Below, one piece after another: positions 18,150 through 27,494 of a stretch of DNA of 52,287 bases. The DNA lies in assembly GCA_021413675.1 (NCBI GenBank), contig JAIOQA010000284.1:1-52287 (forward strand). The letters run 5' to 3'. The notes beneath the pieces were generated by a model. That model was not told the origin of the DNA. It worked only from the letters and a program-made list of their open reading frames with translations, and made no database searches. Within the stretch, counting starts at the first letter, position 1, and every line of letters starts with the position of its first letter. The translations under genes were made by a program, and so were the position numbers. This stretch comes from Deltaproteobacteria bacterium (lineage in GTDB: Bacteria; Myxococcota_A; Polyangia; Haliangiales; Haliangiaceae).

Positions 18150-19324
18150 GGCGTGTTGCCTTTCGGAGCCGCGGCGACCGCGATGACGAACTCGACGCGG
18201 CGGTTGGCGACACGACCGTCGCGGGTGGCGTTGCTCTCGGTCGGCATCGACGAGCTGAAGCCCTTGGCGGCGAGCCGATCGCGGGCGATGCCGTGCGCGA
18301 CCAGGTAGTCGACGACCGCGGCGGCGCGGGCCTCCGACAGCTCCTGGTTGTAGACCTCGCCGCCATCGGACGAGGCGTGGCCATCGACCTGGACGACGAG
18401 GTCGGTGCGATCGCGCAGCGCGACCACGACCTCGTCGAGCCCGGTGTGCGAGTCAGGCGTGAGCTCCGACGAGTTCCACGCGAACGCGATGTGCTGGGTC
18501 AGCTCGAGCTGCGGCGGCGCGGGCGCGACCGCCGGCGGCGGACAGCCGCGGTAGTCGGCCACCCCGGCGACGTCGGGGCAGTCGTCGTCGCCATCGACGA
18601 CGCCGTCGCCGTCGCGATCGACGGGCGCGACCTCGGCGACCGGCGCGGGCGTCTCGTCCTCCGGGACGTCCGCGATCATCGGCGCGCGGCTCTTCGCCAG
18701 GCCGCGGCCGACCTCGAGGCTGAGGCCGAACGTCAGGATCTTCGCGTCGCGATCGTCGAAGCCGGCGCGCGCGCCATCGAGGATGTGCGAGTAGCGCAGG
18801 TACGGGCCGAGCCAGTACGCGCGATCGCGATCGAGCGGCATCGACGCGCCGACGCCGGTCGCGAACCCGGGCCGGCTGAGGTCGCCGGTGCGCACGTAGA
18901 GCAGATCCGCGTCGATCCACGGCGAGATCGCGCGGAGCGCGCCGCCGTCGGGCGCGGCGTCGTGCGGCCGCATGAGCCGGCCACCGCCGCCGAACGCCCA
19001 CGACGTGCCGGCGTCGGTCATCGCCGGCACCGCCGGCAGCGTCGTGAAGGTCGCGCTCGGTCCGAGCTCGAGGTAACGGCCGACGCCGACCATGACCTTG
19101 ACGGTCTGGCCGAAGCCCGTGCTCGTCATCTCGGCCTGCGGATCGGTGACCGCGACCGCGACGCCAGGCTCGAGGCGCAGCCCGAGCCGCAGCCCGGTCG
19201 CGAGGTGGCGGGACGGGGCGGTCGCGACCACCGCGTCGTCGGCATGTGCGATGGGGACGGCGAGCGCGCACGTCGCGATCACCGCAGCGCCGAGCACGGC
19301 GCGCGGCGGACTTTTGATAGGCAT
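18146..19324 (-). CDS. OmpA-family outer-membrane protein
   Basis: A 392-residue protein with a signal peptide (AVLGAAVIATCALAVPIAHA). Residues ~30-215 are beta-strand-rich and likely form a small outer-membrane barrel. A thrombospondin-3-like calcium stretch (DRDGDGVVDGDDDCPD) sits near 240. The last ~125 residues are an OmpA-like peptidoglycan-binding domain (IAFAWNSSELTPDSHTGLDE, VDGHASSDGGEVYNQELSEA, RRVEFVIAV). It anchors the outer membrane to peptidoglycan. The start ATG at 19324 is the only one placing the signal peptide at the N-terminus; the frame is open far upstream but overlaps the neighbouring lipoprotein gene. It is coupled by a 4-bp overlap to the ice-binding-like gene. Confidence 0.9.
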   Translation of the reverse strand: MPIKSPPRAVLGAAVIATCALAVPIAHADDAVVATAPSRHLATGLRLGLRLEPGVAVAVTDPQAEMTSTGFGQTVKVMVGVGRYLELGPSATFTTLPAVPAMTDAGTSWAFGGGGRLMRPHDAAPDGGALRAISPWIDADLLYVRTGDLSRPGFATGVGASMPLDRDRAYWLGPYLRYSHILDGARAGFDDRDAKILTFGLSLEVGRGLAKSRAPMIADVPEDETPAPVAEVAPVDRDGDGVVDGDDDCPDVAGVADYRGCPPPAVAPAPPQLELTQHIAFAWNSSELTPDSHTGLDEVVVALRDRTDLVVQVDGHASSDGGEVYNQELSEARAAAVVDYLVAHGIARDRLAAKGFSSSMPTESNATRDGRVANRRVEFVIAVAAAPKGNTP

Positions 19325-19400
19325 AGGCGCTGTCGCCTGTGCACCCGGCGAGCCACGCGCGCCGCACGTGGACTGGGCAGCTTGGGCGATCGCGCCGGGC

Positions 19401-19425
19401 CGCCAGCGCCCGGTGAGCGCTGGCG
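19401..19425 (-). terminator. 9-bp hairpin between 19444 gene and OmpA gene
   Basis: Perfect arms CGCCAGCGC and GCGCTGGCG with a 7-nt loop, 18 nt after the stop of the upstream gene on the minus strand. There is no T-tract. It could be a U-less terminator or a processing/attenuation site ahead of the OmpA operon. Confidence 0.5.
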
Positions 19426-19443
19426 CACGGGCGACGCGCGTGC

Positions 19444-20772
19444 CTACTGCGGCCGGGTCACGACCAGGTGCGCCTGCTTGTTCATGTCGACGTAGCCGAA
19501 GCGGAACGGCAGCTTGCGGTACGGGTTCTTGCGCCACAGCGCGCGGAACTCGTCCGACAGCCCGGTCAGCCCCTGCTCGGCGCCCTCGAGGAACGCGCCG
19601 TCGTAGCGGCCGTAGGTCTCCTGCACCATGCCCGCCTTGCGCGCGTACGTCGGCGGGATGCCGGTCGAGTCCGACAGCATCCACGCGAGGTGCCCGAGCA
19701 TGTAGTCGCGGATCAGGTGGAAGTCCGAGCGCCACAGCATGTAGCTGCCGCCCTTGGTCAGGATCGTGACCTTGCCCTTGGCGGCGAGGAACGTGAGCAG
19801 CTCGCCGTGGGCCTTCAGGTAGTCGTCGCCGAGGTTCCAGCCGAAGTGGCGGTGCACGCGCAGCTGGGTCTCGCCGATCTTGCGATACGTCAGCTCGACG
19901 TTGGCGAACGCCTCCGAGAAGCTCGGGCTCTGCCAGTCGCCCTTGCGCTTGACCGCGCGGGTCTCGGCCGCCTCGATCGCGTCGATCTCGGCCTGCTCGT
20001 AGTAGTGGATCGAGCCGTCGGTCTCGAGCTTGAAGTAGCGCATGTCGACCGGCTCGTAGCCGCCGGCCGCGAGCCCCATCAGGAACGACGAGACCTGCGC
20101 CGGCAGATCGTTGCGCTGCCCGGCCGACAGGTTGACGCTGGTGTTCGAACCGACCGAGAGCAGGCCGCCGATCTCGGCGCGCAGGCTGCTGAGCGAGTCC
20201 GCGAGGTGGCGCTTGTCGAGCGTGTCGATGCGCCGCGGATCGCCGGCGAGCTCGAGCGAGATCGTGGTGATGTCGGTGGCCTTGGGGAACGCGACCAGCG
20301 CCGAGATCAGATCGCCGCCGCCGAACGGATAGACCACCGTGGTCGGCGCGTCGGCGGGCACGATCGAATCGAAGAACGCGCGGCCGCCTTCGAAGTACTG
20401 GGCGCGGAACTTGGTCGCCTTGTCCTCGATCCACTTGCAGTGGCGCTCGACCACCTTGGCGTCGATCGACGCGGGCAGCGGATCGGTCCCACCGCAGGCG
20501 GCGACCCGGTAGAGCAGCTTGGCCTCGGCGGCGAAGCTCGCGCCCGCGGCCGGCGGTGGCGCGGCATCGGGCGGCGGCGCGGCGTCAGGTGTGGGGTCGG
20601 GCTCGACTGGCGTCGGGGCGACCGCGGTCGCGGTCGCGTCGGTCGCGGCGACCGCGTTGCCCGGCGGCACCGGAGTCGGGGGCGCGCCGTCGCGCGTCGA
20701 GCTCGAGCACGCCGCCGCGGCGACCAGCGCCGCCCATCCCAGCCATCGCGAAGTCGCCTTGATCCTGGTCAT
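19444..20772 (-). CDS. Hypothetical lipoprotein, 442 residues
   Basis: The lipobox is AAAAC (Cys22), followed by a Pro/Thr/Ala-Asp linker. The globular part (residues ~75-440) is well conserved-looking in composition, with charged helices and motifs such as VVYPFGGGDLISALVAFP, SLELAGDPRRIDTLDKRHL, MRYFKLETDGSIHYY, LRVHRHFGWNLGDDYLKAHG and TILTKGGSYMLWRSDF. I do not recognise the family. The phrase pattern Y-P-F-G-G-G-D resembles a catalytic or nucleotide-binding turn but no known motif is complete. The start is ATG 20772, supported by a GGAGAG Shine-Dalgarno just upstream; the open frame extends to 20808 but would spoil the signal peptide. It is co-directional with fadD upstream. Confidence 0.72.
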   Translation of the reverse strand: MTRIKATSRWLGWAALVAAAACSSSTRDGAPPTPVPPGNAVAATDATATAVAPTPVEPDPTPDAAPPPDAAPPPAAGASFAAEAKLLYRVAACGGTDPLPASIDAKVVERHCKWIEDKATKFRAQYFEGGRAFFDSIVPADAPTTVVYPFGGGDLISALVAFPKATDITTISLELAGDPRRIDTLDKRHLADSLSSLRAEIGGLLSVGSNTSVNLSAGQRNDLPAQVSSFLMGLAAGGYEPVDMRYFKLETDGSIHYYEQAEIDAIEAAETRAVKRKGDWQSPSFSEAFANVELTYRKIGETQLRVHRHFGWNLGDDYLKAHGELLTFLAAKGKVTILTKGGSYMLWRSDFHLIRDYMLGHLAWMLSDSTGIPPTYARKAGMVQETYGRYDGAFLEGAEQGLTGLSDEFRALWRKNPYRKLPFRFGYVDMNKQAHLVVTRPQ

Positions 20773-20875
20773 CGCTCTCCTGCCGCGCACGTTCCCGGCC
20801 TTGTACACCGGAATAGACGCTGCGCGCGCGCGTTCGATTCCACGGCCGCGGCCGCCATCCGTCCCGATGCGTGGC

Positions 20876-22723
20876 TCACAGATCGGCGACGGTGCCGGCG
20901 TAGAGGTCGTCGAGCACCGCCTGGTACTTCTTCTCGACCGCCTTGCGCTTCACCTTGAGGCTCGGCGTCAGCTCGCCGGCGTCGACCGACAGGTCGCTCG
21001 GCAGGATCGCGAACTTCTTCACGGTCTCGTACTTCGCCAGCTCGCGGTTGAGCGTGGTGATGAACGGCTCGATCAGCGCGCGGACCTCGGGCGAGACGAC
21101 CAGCTCGGCGTAGCTCTTGCTGCCCTGCCCGTGCTGCGCCGCCCAGGCCTTGATGGCCTCCTCGTCGATCGTGATCAGCGCGGTGACGAAGTTGCGGCGA
21201 TCGCCGTGGGCGATGACCTGGCTGACGTACGGGCAGATCGCCTTCAGCTTGCCCTCGATCGCCTGGGGCGCGATGTACTTGCCACCCGAGGTCTTGATGA
21301 GGTCCTTCTTGCGATCGGTGATGTGCAGGAAGCCGCGCTCGTCGACCATGCCGATGTCGCCGGTGCGCAGCCAGCCGTCCTCGAGGACGATCCGGGTCTC
21401 GTCGGGGAGGTTGTGGTAGCCGTCCATCACGCCCGGGCTCTTGATGAGGATCTCGCCATCGGCGGGATCGATGCGCAGCTCGGTGCCGGGCAAGGGATTG
21501 CCCACGCTGCCAAAGCAGTAGCGGGTCGGCCGGTTGACGAAGCTGGCCGCGCTGGTCTCGGTCAGGCCGTAGCCCTCGAGGATCAGGATGCCGCAGGCGT
21601 GGAAGAACTCGGCGATGTCGCGCGACAGCGGCGCCGAGCCAGAGACGAAGAACCGCAGCCGCCCGCCGAACCGCGCCTTGAGCTTCGAGTAGACCAGCCG
21701 CTCGGCGACCTTGAGCTCGGCGCGGGTGACGAGCCCCGGCTCGCGCCCGGCCTGGCGCGCCGCCGACGCGCGCTTGCCGACCTTGACCGCCCACTCGAAG
21801 ATCGCGAGCTTGGCGCCGCCGGCCTCCTTCGCGCCCGCGACCACCTTGTTGTAGACCTTCTCGAAGATGCGCGGCGCCGCGGCCATGAAGGTCGGGCGCA
21901 CCACCGCGAGGTTGTCGATCAGCTTCGGGATGCGGCCGTCGACCGCCGAGGCACAGCCGCACGCGATCTGGCCGCCGAGCAGCACCTTGCCGAACGAGTG
22001 CGACATCGGCAGCCACAGGTACTGCAGGTCATCGGTGCGCATCAGGTGCAGCGCGTCGATGGCCTCGGCGGTGTACGCCCAGCACTCGTGCAGGAGGCGC
22101 ACGCCCTTGGGCTTGCCGGTCGTGCCCGACGTGTAGATGAGGGTCGCCAGGTCCTTGCCGCTGATGCCGGCGATGATGTCCTCGATCTGGCGCGGGTGCG
22201 CCGCCAGCCACTCGGCGCCCGAGGCCTCGAGCTCCGACAGGGTCATCACCCACGCGCGGTCCGCGGCCTCGACCTGGCCGTCGATGAGGATCACGCGGTT
22301 GAGGCCGGGCATCCTGGCGCGGTGGCTGCGCAGCTTGGCGAGCTGGCCGGCGTCCTCGACGAACGCGTACTTGCTGCCCGAGTCACCGAGGATGAACGCG
22401 CACTCCTCCGCGGTCGACGACGGGTAGACCGTGGTGGTCGCGCCGCCTGCGCACAGGATGCCGAGGTCGGCGAGGATCCACTCGACGCGGGTCGAGCACG
22501 CGATGCCGACGCGCTCCTCCTTGCCGAGGCCGAGCGCGAGCAGGCCGCCGGCGATCGCGTGGACGCGGCTGCCGGACTGGCGCCACGACATCGACCGCCA
22601 GTCGTCGGCCACGGGGTAGCGGAAGGCCTCGGCGTCGGGGCTGGTCGCGACGCGCTTCTGGAACAGCGCGGGTAGCGACGCCGCGCGACGGACGAGCTGC
22701 TCGGGGGCGATGGACTCGGGCAC
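20876..22723 (-). CDS. Long-chain fatty acid-CoA ligase (AMP-forming)
   Basis: Activates fatty acids to acyl-CoA with ATP, via an acyl-adenylate. The 615-residue length is normal for FadD15/FAA-type ligases. All ANL motifs are present: the Ser/Thr/Gly loop YTSGTTGKPKGV, the GYGLTETSAASF motif (A5), GWLRTGDIG (A7), the hinge DRKKDLIKTSGGKYI (A8), and a C-terminal LTPSLKVKRKAV. There is no signal peptide, so it acts at the cytoplasmic face of the membrane. I place the start at GTG 22723, where the conserved N-terminus begins and a GAGG Shine-Dalgarno precedes; ATG 22753 and 22801 are in frame. Myxobacteria carry many such paralogues, so the substrate cannot be assigned. Confidence 0.94.
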   Translation of the reverse strand: MPESIAPEQLVRRAASLPALFQKRVATSPDAEAFRYPVADDWRSMSWRQSGSRVHAIAGGLLALGLGKEERVGIACSTRVEWILADLGILCAGGATTTVYPSSTAEECAFILGDSGSKYAFVEDAGQLAKLRSHRARMPGLNRVILIDGQVEAADRAWVMTLSELEASGAEWLAAHPRQIEDIIAGISGKDLATLIYTSGTTGKPKGVRLLHECWAYTAEAIDALHLMRTDDLQYLWLPMSHSFGKVLLGGQIACGCASAVDGRIPKLIDNLAVVRPTFMAAAPRIFEKVYNKVVAGAKEAGGAKLAIFEWAVKVGKRASAARQAGREPGLVTRAELKVAERLVYSKLKARFGGRLRFFVSGSAPLSRDIAEFFHACGILILEGYGLTETSAASFVNRPTRYCFGSVGNPLPGTELRIDPADGEILIKSPGVMDGYHNLPDETRIVLEDGWLRTGDIGMVDERGFLHITDRKKDLIKTSGGKYIAPQAIEGKLKAICPYVSQVIAHGDRRNFVTALITIDEEAIKAWAAQHGQGSKSYAELVVSPEVRALIEPFITTLNRELAKYETVKKFAILPSDLSVDAGELTPSLKVKRKAVEKKYQAVLDDLYAGTVADL

Positions 22724-22806
22724 GGGGCACCTCGATGACGACGGGGAGCGCATGATGCCGCCCGCGGGCCAGCGCCGCAACCGTGGTGGCGGGCTCAACA
22801 TCCTGG

Positions 22807-22812
22807 TAGCGT
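22807..22812 (+). promoter_or_regulatory. -10 element of the 22819 gene (leaderless geometry)
   Basis: TAGCGT preceded by TGG (extended -10), ending 6 nt before the GTG start. Confidence 0.55.
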
Positions 22813-22818
22813 CCGACG

Positions 22819-24801
22819 GTGCCCGCGCTCGCCCACACGCGTCCGCCCGGCCGGGCGCTGAGAGTCTGGCTGACCCGGAGTCACCTCGGCCTCTGCGCGC
22901 TGGTCGCAGCCTGCGGCGCGACCGCGGCCCGACCGGCGCCGCCGCGCACGGTCGCCGCGCGGTGCTACGACCTGCCCGGCGCGAGCCGCTACTCGCTGCG
23001 CCTCCGGGGCCAGACCGCGTACTGGATCGAGCGCAGCGTCGACTACGACTACGTCGGCGACTCGGGCCTCGCGACCCGGCTCGTGGCCTTCGATCGCGCG
23101 TCCGGTCGCGCGACGACGATCGCGACCGGCATCGACGCCCCGTTCCGGCTGCTCGACGACGGCGGCGTGCTGTTCCGGCGCGACGGCGCGGTCGTGCTGT
23201 GGCGCGCGGCGGGCGGCGGCCGCGTCGTCACGCCGCGTGGCCTGAGCGTCTCGCACTTCGAGCTCGCGCCCGACCAGCGGTCGATCGTCGCACTCGCCAG
23301 CGACGCGACCAACCAGGGCCTGGTCGCGCTGCGCCTCGACGGCGTCGGCGGGCCGCGCTGGCTGGGCGCGTTCGACGCGCTCTACGCGGTCACCGCCGAG
23401 GGCGCGCTGGCGCTGCGCGGAGACGCGCTCATGCGCGCGCCGCAGGACGGTGGCCCGCCGCTCACGATCACCGAGCTGCCCGCGACCCACGTCGCCGACG
23501 TCATCAACGGCTGGATCGTCCACTACGACGAGGAGCGCTTCCTCGCGCGGCCGCTCGCGACGCCCGACGCGACCCACGACATCACCGTCGTCGGCGCGCC
23601 CGGCGGGTGGCTCTACACGCTCGCGCCCGATCACGTGTTCGTGAAGCGCCCGGACGGCGATCGCATGCGCGCCGCGCGCATCGAGGGCGGCGCGCTGCGG
23701 CCGTTGCCGTCGATCCTCGGCGGCGCGGCGATCATCGGCGCCGAGCCGATCCCGGGCGGCGTGCTCGCGCTGGTCGCGCACGACACCGATCACAGCGGCG
23801 CGGCCGACGACGATCGCGACGAGGTCGACGTCTGCACGCTGGCCGCGAACGGCGACCTGACCCTGCCGACGCGCCACCTGCCCCGCCGCCTCGCGGGCGC
23901 CGAGGCGCAGCTCGCGGCGATCGCCGCCGGCGCGGGCGCGACCTGGCGAGTGTTCGAGGACGCGCCGGGCCCGCTGACCGTGGAGCTCGCGCACACCACG
24001 GCGATCGGCGCCGATCTGGCCGCCGCCCGCGCCGCCGTACGCGCGCACGCCGCGGCGCTGACCCAGGCGCTCGGCGACGACGAGGTCCGGATCATGGAGA
24101 CCTGGAGCGACGGCCGCACCGCGACCAGCTACACCGACGGCGAGACCCACCGCCGGGTCACGACCGCCGGCATCGGCCGCGCGACCCTGGCCGATCCGGG
24201 CGAACACGACCTCGACGTGCTGAGCGCGACCGCGACCCGCGCCGACGGCCTCGTGACCTGCGAGGGCACGGTCGTGAACCGCGGCCACGCGCCGCTCGCC
24301 GGCGCGGTCGCGATGTGCCTCGATCAGCCCAGCGCACAGCCGATCGCGATCGCGCCGGATCCGCTGCCGCCGGGCGCGACCGGCCACTTCGCCGGCCGGC
24401 TCACCGACGTCGCCGACGCCGACGCGACCGTGTGGTTCGCCGCGCGCGGCGCGCCGCTCCTGGTCGTGCGCGAGGACGAGCAGGCCCACCACCGCGCGCT
24501 CTACGACGCCGCGGTGATCGCGCGCGACCGCAGCCGCCTGACCCTGTGGACCTGGACCCGCGACGGCGACGGCGAGGACGACAAGGTGGTCGTCGACGTC
24601 GACGCGCCGGGCGGGTTCGCGGACTTCTCCGCGAGCGCGCAGGAGGTCGCGGCGACCGCGGCGTGGAACGAGCTGGCCGCGGTCGCGCGCAGCGCCACCG
24701 ATGCCGGCCCCGAGGTCCCGGTGATCCTGCGCATCGCGCTGGGCGGCGACAGCGTCATCGACTACGACGGCACGACGCTCGGATCGCCGCACGACCGATA
24801 A
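22819..24801 (+). CDS. Hypothetical lipoprotein with TolB/propeller-like N-terminal half
   Basis: A 660-residue lipoprotein (lipobox ALVAAC, Cys32). Residues ~45-330 are repetitive short strands that read like a six- or seven-blade propeller (YSLRLRGQTAYWIERS, TRLVAFDRASGRATTIAT, FRLLDDGGVLFRRDGAVVLW, GVLALVAHDTDHSG). The C-terminal half has a CARDB-like section (GLVTCEGTVVNRGHAPLAG, PLPPGATGHFAGRL) and a DGDGEDDKVVVDVD acidic stretch. No enzymatic motif is seen. The start is GTG, supported by an extended -10 6 nt upstream. It is divergent from the acyl-CoA ligase. The helicase gene follows after 17 bp on the same strand. Confidence 0.72.
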   Translation: MPALAHTRPPGRALRVWLTRSHLGLCALVAACGATAARPAPPRTVAARCYDLPGASRYSLRLRGQTAYWIERSVDYDYVGDSGLATRLVAFDRASGRATTIATGIDAPFRLLDDGGVLFRRDGAVVLWRAAGGGRVVTPRGLSVSHFELAPDQRSIVALASDATNQGLVALRLDGVGGPRWLGAFDALYAVTAEGALALRGDALMRAPQDGGPPLTITELPATHVADVINGWIVHYDEERFLARPLATPDATHDITVVGAPGGWLYTLAPDHVFVKRPDGDRMRAARIEGGALRPLPSILGGAAIIGAEPIPGGVLALVAHDTDHSGAADDDRDEVDVCTLAANGDLTLPTRHLPRRLAGAEAQLAAIAAGAGATWRVFEDAPGPLTVELAHTTAIGADLAAARAAVRAHAAALTQALGDDEVRIMETWSDGRTATSYTDGETHRRVTTAGIGRATLADPGEHDLDVLSATATRADGLVTCEGTVVNRGHAPLAGAVAMCLDQPSAQPIAIAPDPLPPGATGHFAGRLTDVADADATVWFAARGAPLLVVREDEQAHHRALYDAAVIARDRSRLTLWTWTRDGDGEDDKVVVDVDAPGGFADFSASAQEVAATAAWNELAAVARSATDAGPEVPVILRIALGGDSVIDYDGTTLGSPHDR

Positions 24802-24818
24802 CCGGCGGCAGGGGGGCA

Positions 24819-26750
24819 ATGGAGGCCACGGTCACAGAGGCGCTCGATCGGATGGCGGGGTGGTGGCGCGCCGAGCGCGCCGCCGCGCGGGCCGCGTTCG
24901 TCGCCCAGCGCGCGGGCACGACGGTGGCGTGGCGGGTGCGCCGCGGGCTCGCGCTGGCCGGGCTGGCCGTCGTCGATCAGCAGGCGGTCGCGCGCGAGCG
25001 GGTCCGGATCGCGCTCGCGGTGCCCGACGCGATCGATCTCGACGCGCTGCGGATCGGCCCGGGCGACCCGGTGACGCTCGCGACCGAGGCCGGCGGCGCG
25101 CTGACCCGGGGCGTGTTCGTGCGCCGCGACGGCCAGCGGGTGTGGCTCGTGCTCGACGGCGATCGCGACGGCGGGCTGGCCGAGGCGCTCGAGCTGGGCA
25201 CGCTGGTGCTCGAGGGCCAGGCGCCGGAGGTCACGTTCGATCGCGGCGACGGCGCGCTCGCCCGGGCGCGCGCTGCGCGCGGCGAGACCGCGCGGCTGCT
25301 CGAGGTGCTGACCGCGGCGCGCGCGCCCCACGTCGCGCCGCCGCTCGCGTGGACGCCGCTCGACAGCGCGCTCGATGAGGCCCAGCGCAGCGCGGTCGAC
25401 GCGGCGCTGCGCGCGAGCGAGGTGGCGCTGGTCTGGGGCCCACCGGGCACCGGCAAGACCCGGACGCTGGTCGAGATCGTGCGGCAGCGGGTCGCGCGCG
25501 GCGCGCGGATCCTGTGCTGCGCGGCCTAGAACACCGCGGTCGACAACCTCGGCGCGCGGCTGGCCGCCGCGGGCGTGGCGCCGGTGCGGGTCGGGCACCC
25601 GGCCCGGGTCGCGGCCGTGCTCGAGGCGCTCACCCTCGACGCGCGGGTCGAGGCCGACGGCGCGACCGAGCTGGTGCGCGACTGGCGCGATCGCGCGCGC
25701 GACCTGCGCAAGCGCGGCTGGGCCCGGCGCGATCGCGCGCTCCTCGACGAGGCCCGCGCGCTCGAGCGCGACGCGCGCCGCGAGCTGGCCCGGACCGAGC
25801 AGGCGATCCTCGCCAGCGCCCGGGTCGTGCTCGCGACCTGCGCGGGCGCCGAGCACCCGGCGCTACGCGATCACCACTTCGACGTGGTCGTCCTCGACGA
25901 GGCGACCCAGGCCGTCGATCCGCTGGCGCTGGTCGCGCTCCTGCGCGCGCCGTGCGCGATCCTCGCCGGCGATCCCGAGCAGCTGCCGCCGACGGTGATC
26001 GATCCCGCGGTCGCGCGCGCGGGGCTGGGCACGACCTTCTTCGAGCGCCTGGCCCGCGCCCACGCGGCCGACGCCGCGACCGGCGTGGCGCCGATGTTGC
26101 TCGTCCGCCAGCACCGCATGCACGAGGACATCATGCGGTTCCCGTCGCAGGCGACCTACGGCGGCCAGCTCGTCGCCGCGCCCGAGGTCGCGCACCACCG
26201 GCTCGAGAACCTCGGCGTCGCGCCGGACCCCGGGCGCCCTGGCGCGGTGTGGTTCATCGACTGCGCCGGCAAGGACTGGCTCGATCAGCGCGGCGGCCTC
26301 GATCCCGACGACGACGAGGTCGCCGATCCGTCGACGTGGAACCCGGGCTTCGCGGATCGCACCGCCGCCGAGGTCCGCCGGCTGATCGCGCGCGGGCTCG
26401 CGCCCGAGCGCATCGCGGTGATCGCCGCGTACGACGCGCAGGTCCGGCGGCTGCGGCGCTTGCTCGAGCACGAGCGCGATCATGGCCTCGAGGTCGCGAC
26501 CGTCGACGCGTTCCAGGGCCGCGAGCAGGAGGCGGTGATCGTCGATCTCGTGCGCTCCAACGAGCGCGGCGAGATCGGCTTCCTCGCCGAGATCCGGCGC
26601 ATGAACGTCGCGCTCACCCGCGCGCGCCGCTGCCTCGTCGTGATCGGCGACTCGGCCACGCTCGGCGATCACCCGTACTACGCCGCGTTCGTCGGCGCGA
26701 TGGACGAGCTCGGCGCCCACGGCTCGGCGTGGGCGGACGACGCGCCATGA
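24819..26750 (+). pseudogene. UPF1/IGHMBP2-type SF1B helicase interrupted by an amber codon
   Basis: One continuous 644-codon frame encodes an SF1B helicase except for a single in-frame TAG at 25527-25529. Before it are the Q-like motif (LDEAQRSAV) and Walker A (GPPGTGKT). The TAG lies inside motif Ia: CCAA-stop-NTAVDNL, where relatives have CAASNTAVDNL or CAPSNTAVDNL, so a TCG (Ser) to TAG change explains it. Motifs II (LDEATQAVDP), III (GDPEQLPPTV), IV (RQHRMHEDIM), V (VDAFQGREQEAVIVDLVRS) and VI (MNVALTRARRCLVVIGD) are intact downstream. These enzymes unwind DNA or RNA 5' to 3'. The rest of the frame shows no decay, so a very recent nonsense mutation or a base-call error is likely. ATG 24819 follows a GGGGGG Shine-Dalgarno-like run. 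Confidence 0.9.
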
Positions 26751-26751
26751 G

Positions 26752-26768
26752 CTGAACCGAAGGTTCAG
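26752..26768 (+). terminator. GAA-triloop hairpin after the helicase stop
   Basis: Perfect arms CTGAACC and GGTTCAG with a GAA loop, starting 2 nt after the helicase stop codon. GNA triloops are very stable. A short TTT run lies further downstream, so it could terminate transcription from both convergent genes. Confidence 0.5.
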
Positions 26769-26843
26769 GGGCTCAGGTTTCCGGATGAGATCGGGCCGTG
26801 CGTCCTCGCGCGGGCCGATCGATCGTTGGTCGGCTGACGCGCG

Positions 26844-27494
26844 TCAGCGCCCCGCGACCGCCGCGTCGCGCGCGCGGACCCGTGCCAGCACCGCGTCGCG
26901 GATCGCCGGCGGCGCCTTCTCCGGGGTGCCGGCGTCGAGCGGCGGCGCCGGGTCGTACTCGATGCCCAGCTGGATCGCCTGGGCGACCTCGGTGCCGCAC
27001 AGCTCGGCCGCGAGCGCGAGCGCGAGGTCGATGCCCGCGGACACGCCGGCCGCCGACGCGTACTTGCCGTCGCGCACGATCCGCTCGCCGACCGGGATCG
27101 CGCCGAACTCGGCCAGCCGCGGTCGCACCGCCCAGTGGGTGTTGGCGCGGCGCCCGGCCAGCAGCCCCGCGGCGCCCAGCACCAGCGCGCCGGTGCACAC
27201 CGAGGCGGTGATCTGCGTGGTCGCGTCGATCGCGCGGACCCAGGCCAGCACGCGCGCGTCCTTCTCGAGCGTGCGCGTGCCGAAGCCCCCCGGCACGACG
27301 AGGACGTCGGCGCGATCGATCGCGTCGATGCTCTCGTCGGCCATCAGCGCGAGGCAGCCGTTGTCGGTGCGGACCGGGCCGCGCGCCGGGCCGGCGAACA
27401 CGACCTCGGCGCCGGGCAGGCGCGCGAGGACCTCGTAGGGGCCGACCGCGTCGAGGGCGGTCAGGCGATCGAAGACGAAGAACACGATCTTCAT
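26844..27494 (-). CDS. DJ-1/PfpI family protein, isonitrile-hydratase-like
   Basis: A 216-residue class-I-glutamine-amidotransferase-like protein. It has the N-terminal acidic motif in FVFDRLTALDAVGPYEVL and the nucleophile elbow ASVCTGALVLGAAGLL with the reactive Cys, then THWAVRPRLAEFG and GVSAGIDLALALAAELCG. This pattern is closest to isonitrile hydratase and related DJ-1 superfamily enzymes; chaperone or protease roles are also known in the superfamily. It is cytosolic. Its ATG overlaps the stop of the GlxA-type regulator as ATGA (27491-27494), so the two are translationally coupled. The regulator's own N-terminal domain is a paralogue of this protein, suggesting a shared ligand class. 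The helicase gene converges on it 93 bp away. Confidence 0.88.
   Translation of the reverse strand: MKIVFFVFDRLTALDAVGPYEVLARLPGAEVVFAGPARGPVRTDNGCLALMADESIDAIDRADVLVVPGGFGTRTLEKDARVLAWVRAIDATTQITASVCTGALVLGAAGLLAGRRANTHWAVRPRLAEFGAIPVGERIVRDGKYASAAGVSAGIDLALALAAELCGTEVAQAIQLGIEYDPAPPLDAGTPEKAPPAIRDAVLARVRARDAAVAGR

Noticed and set aside
18146..20434. Apparent 762-residue OmpA protein
   Set aside because: The N-terminal half is an out-of-frame reading of the lipoprotein gene at 19444-20772. A proper signal peptide begins at 19324.
24819..26750. Stop-codon recoding (TAG as an amino acid)
   Set aside because: Several other genes in the window end at TAG with family-typical C-termini, so TAG is a working stop codon here.
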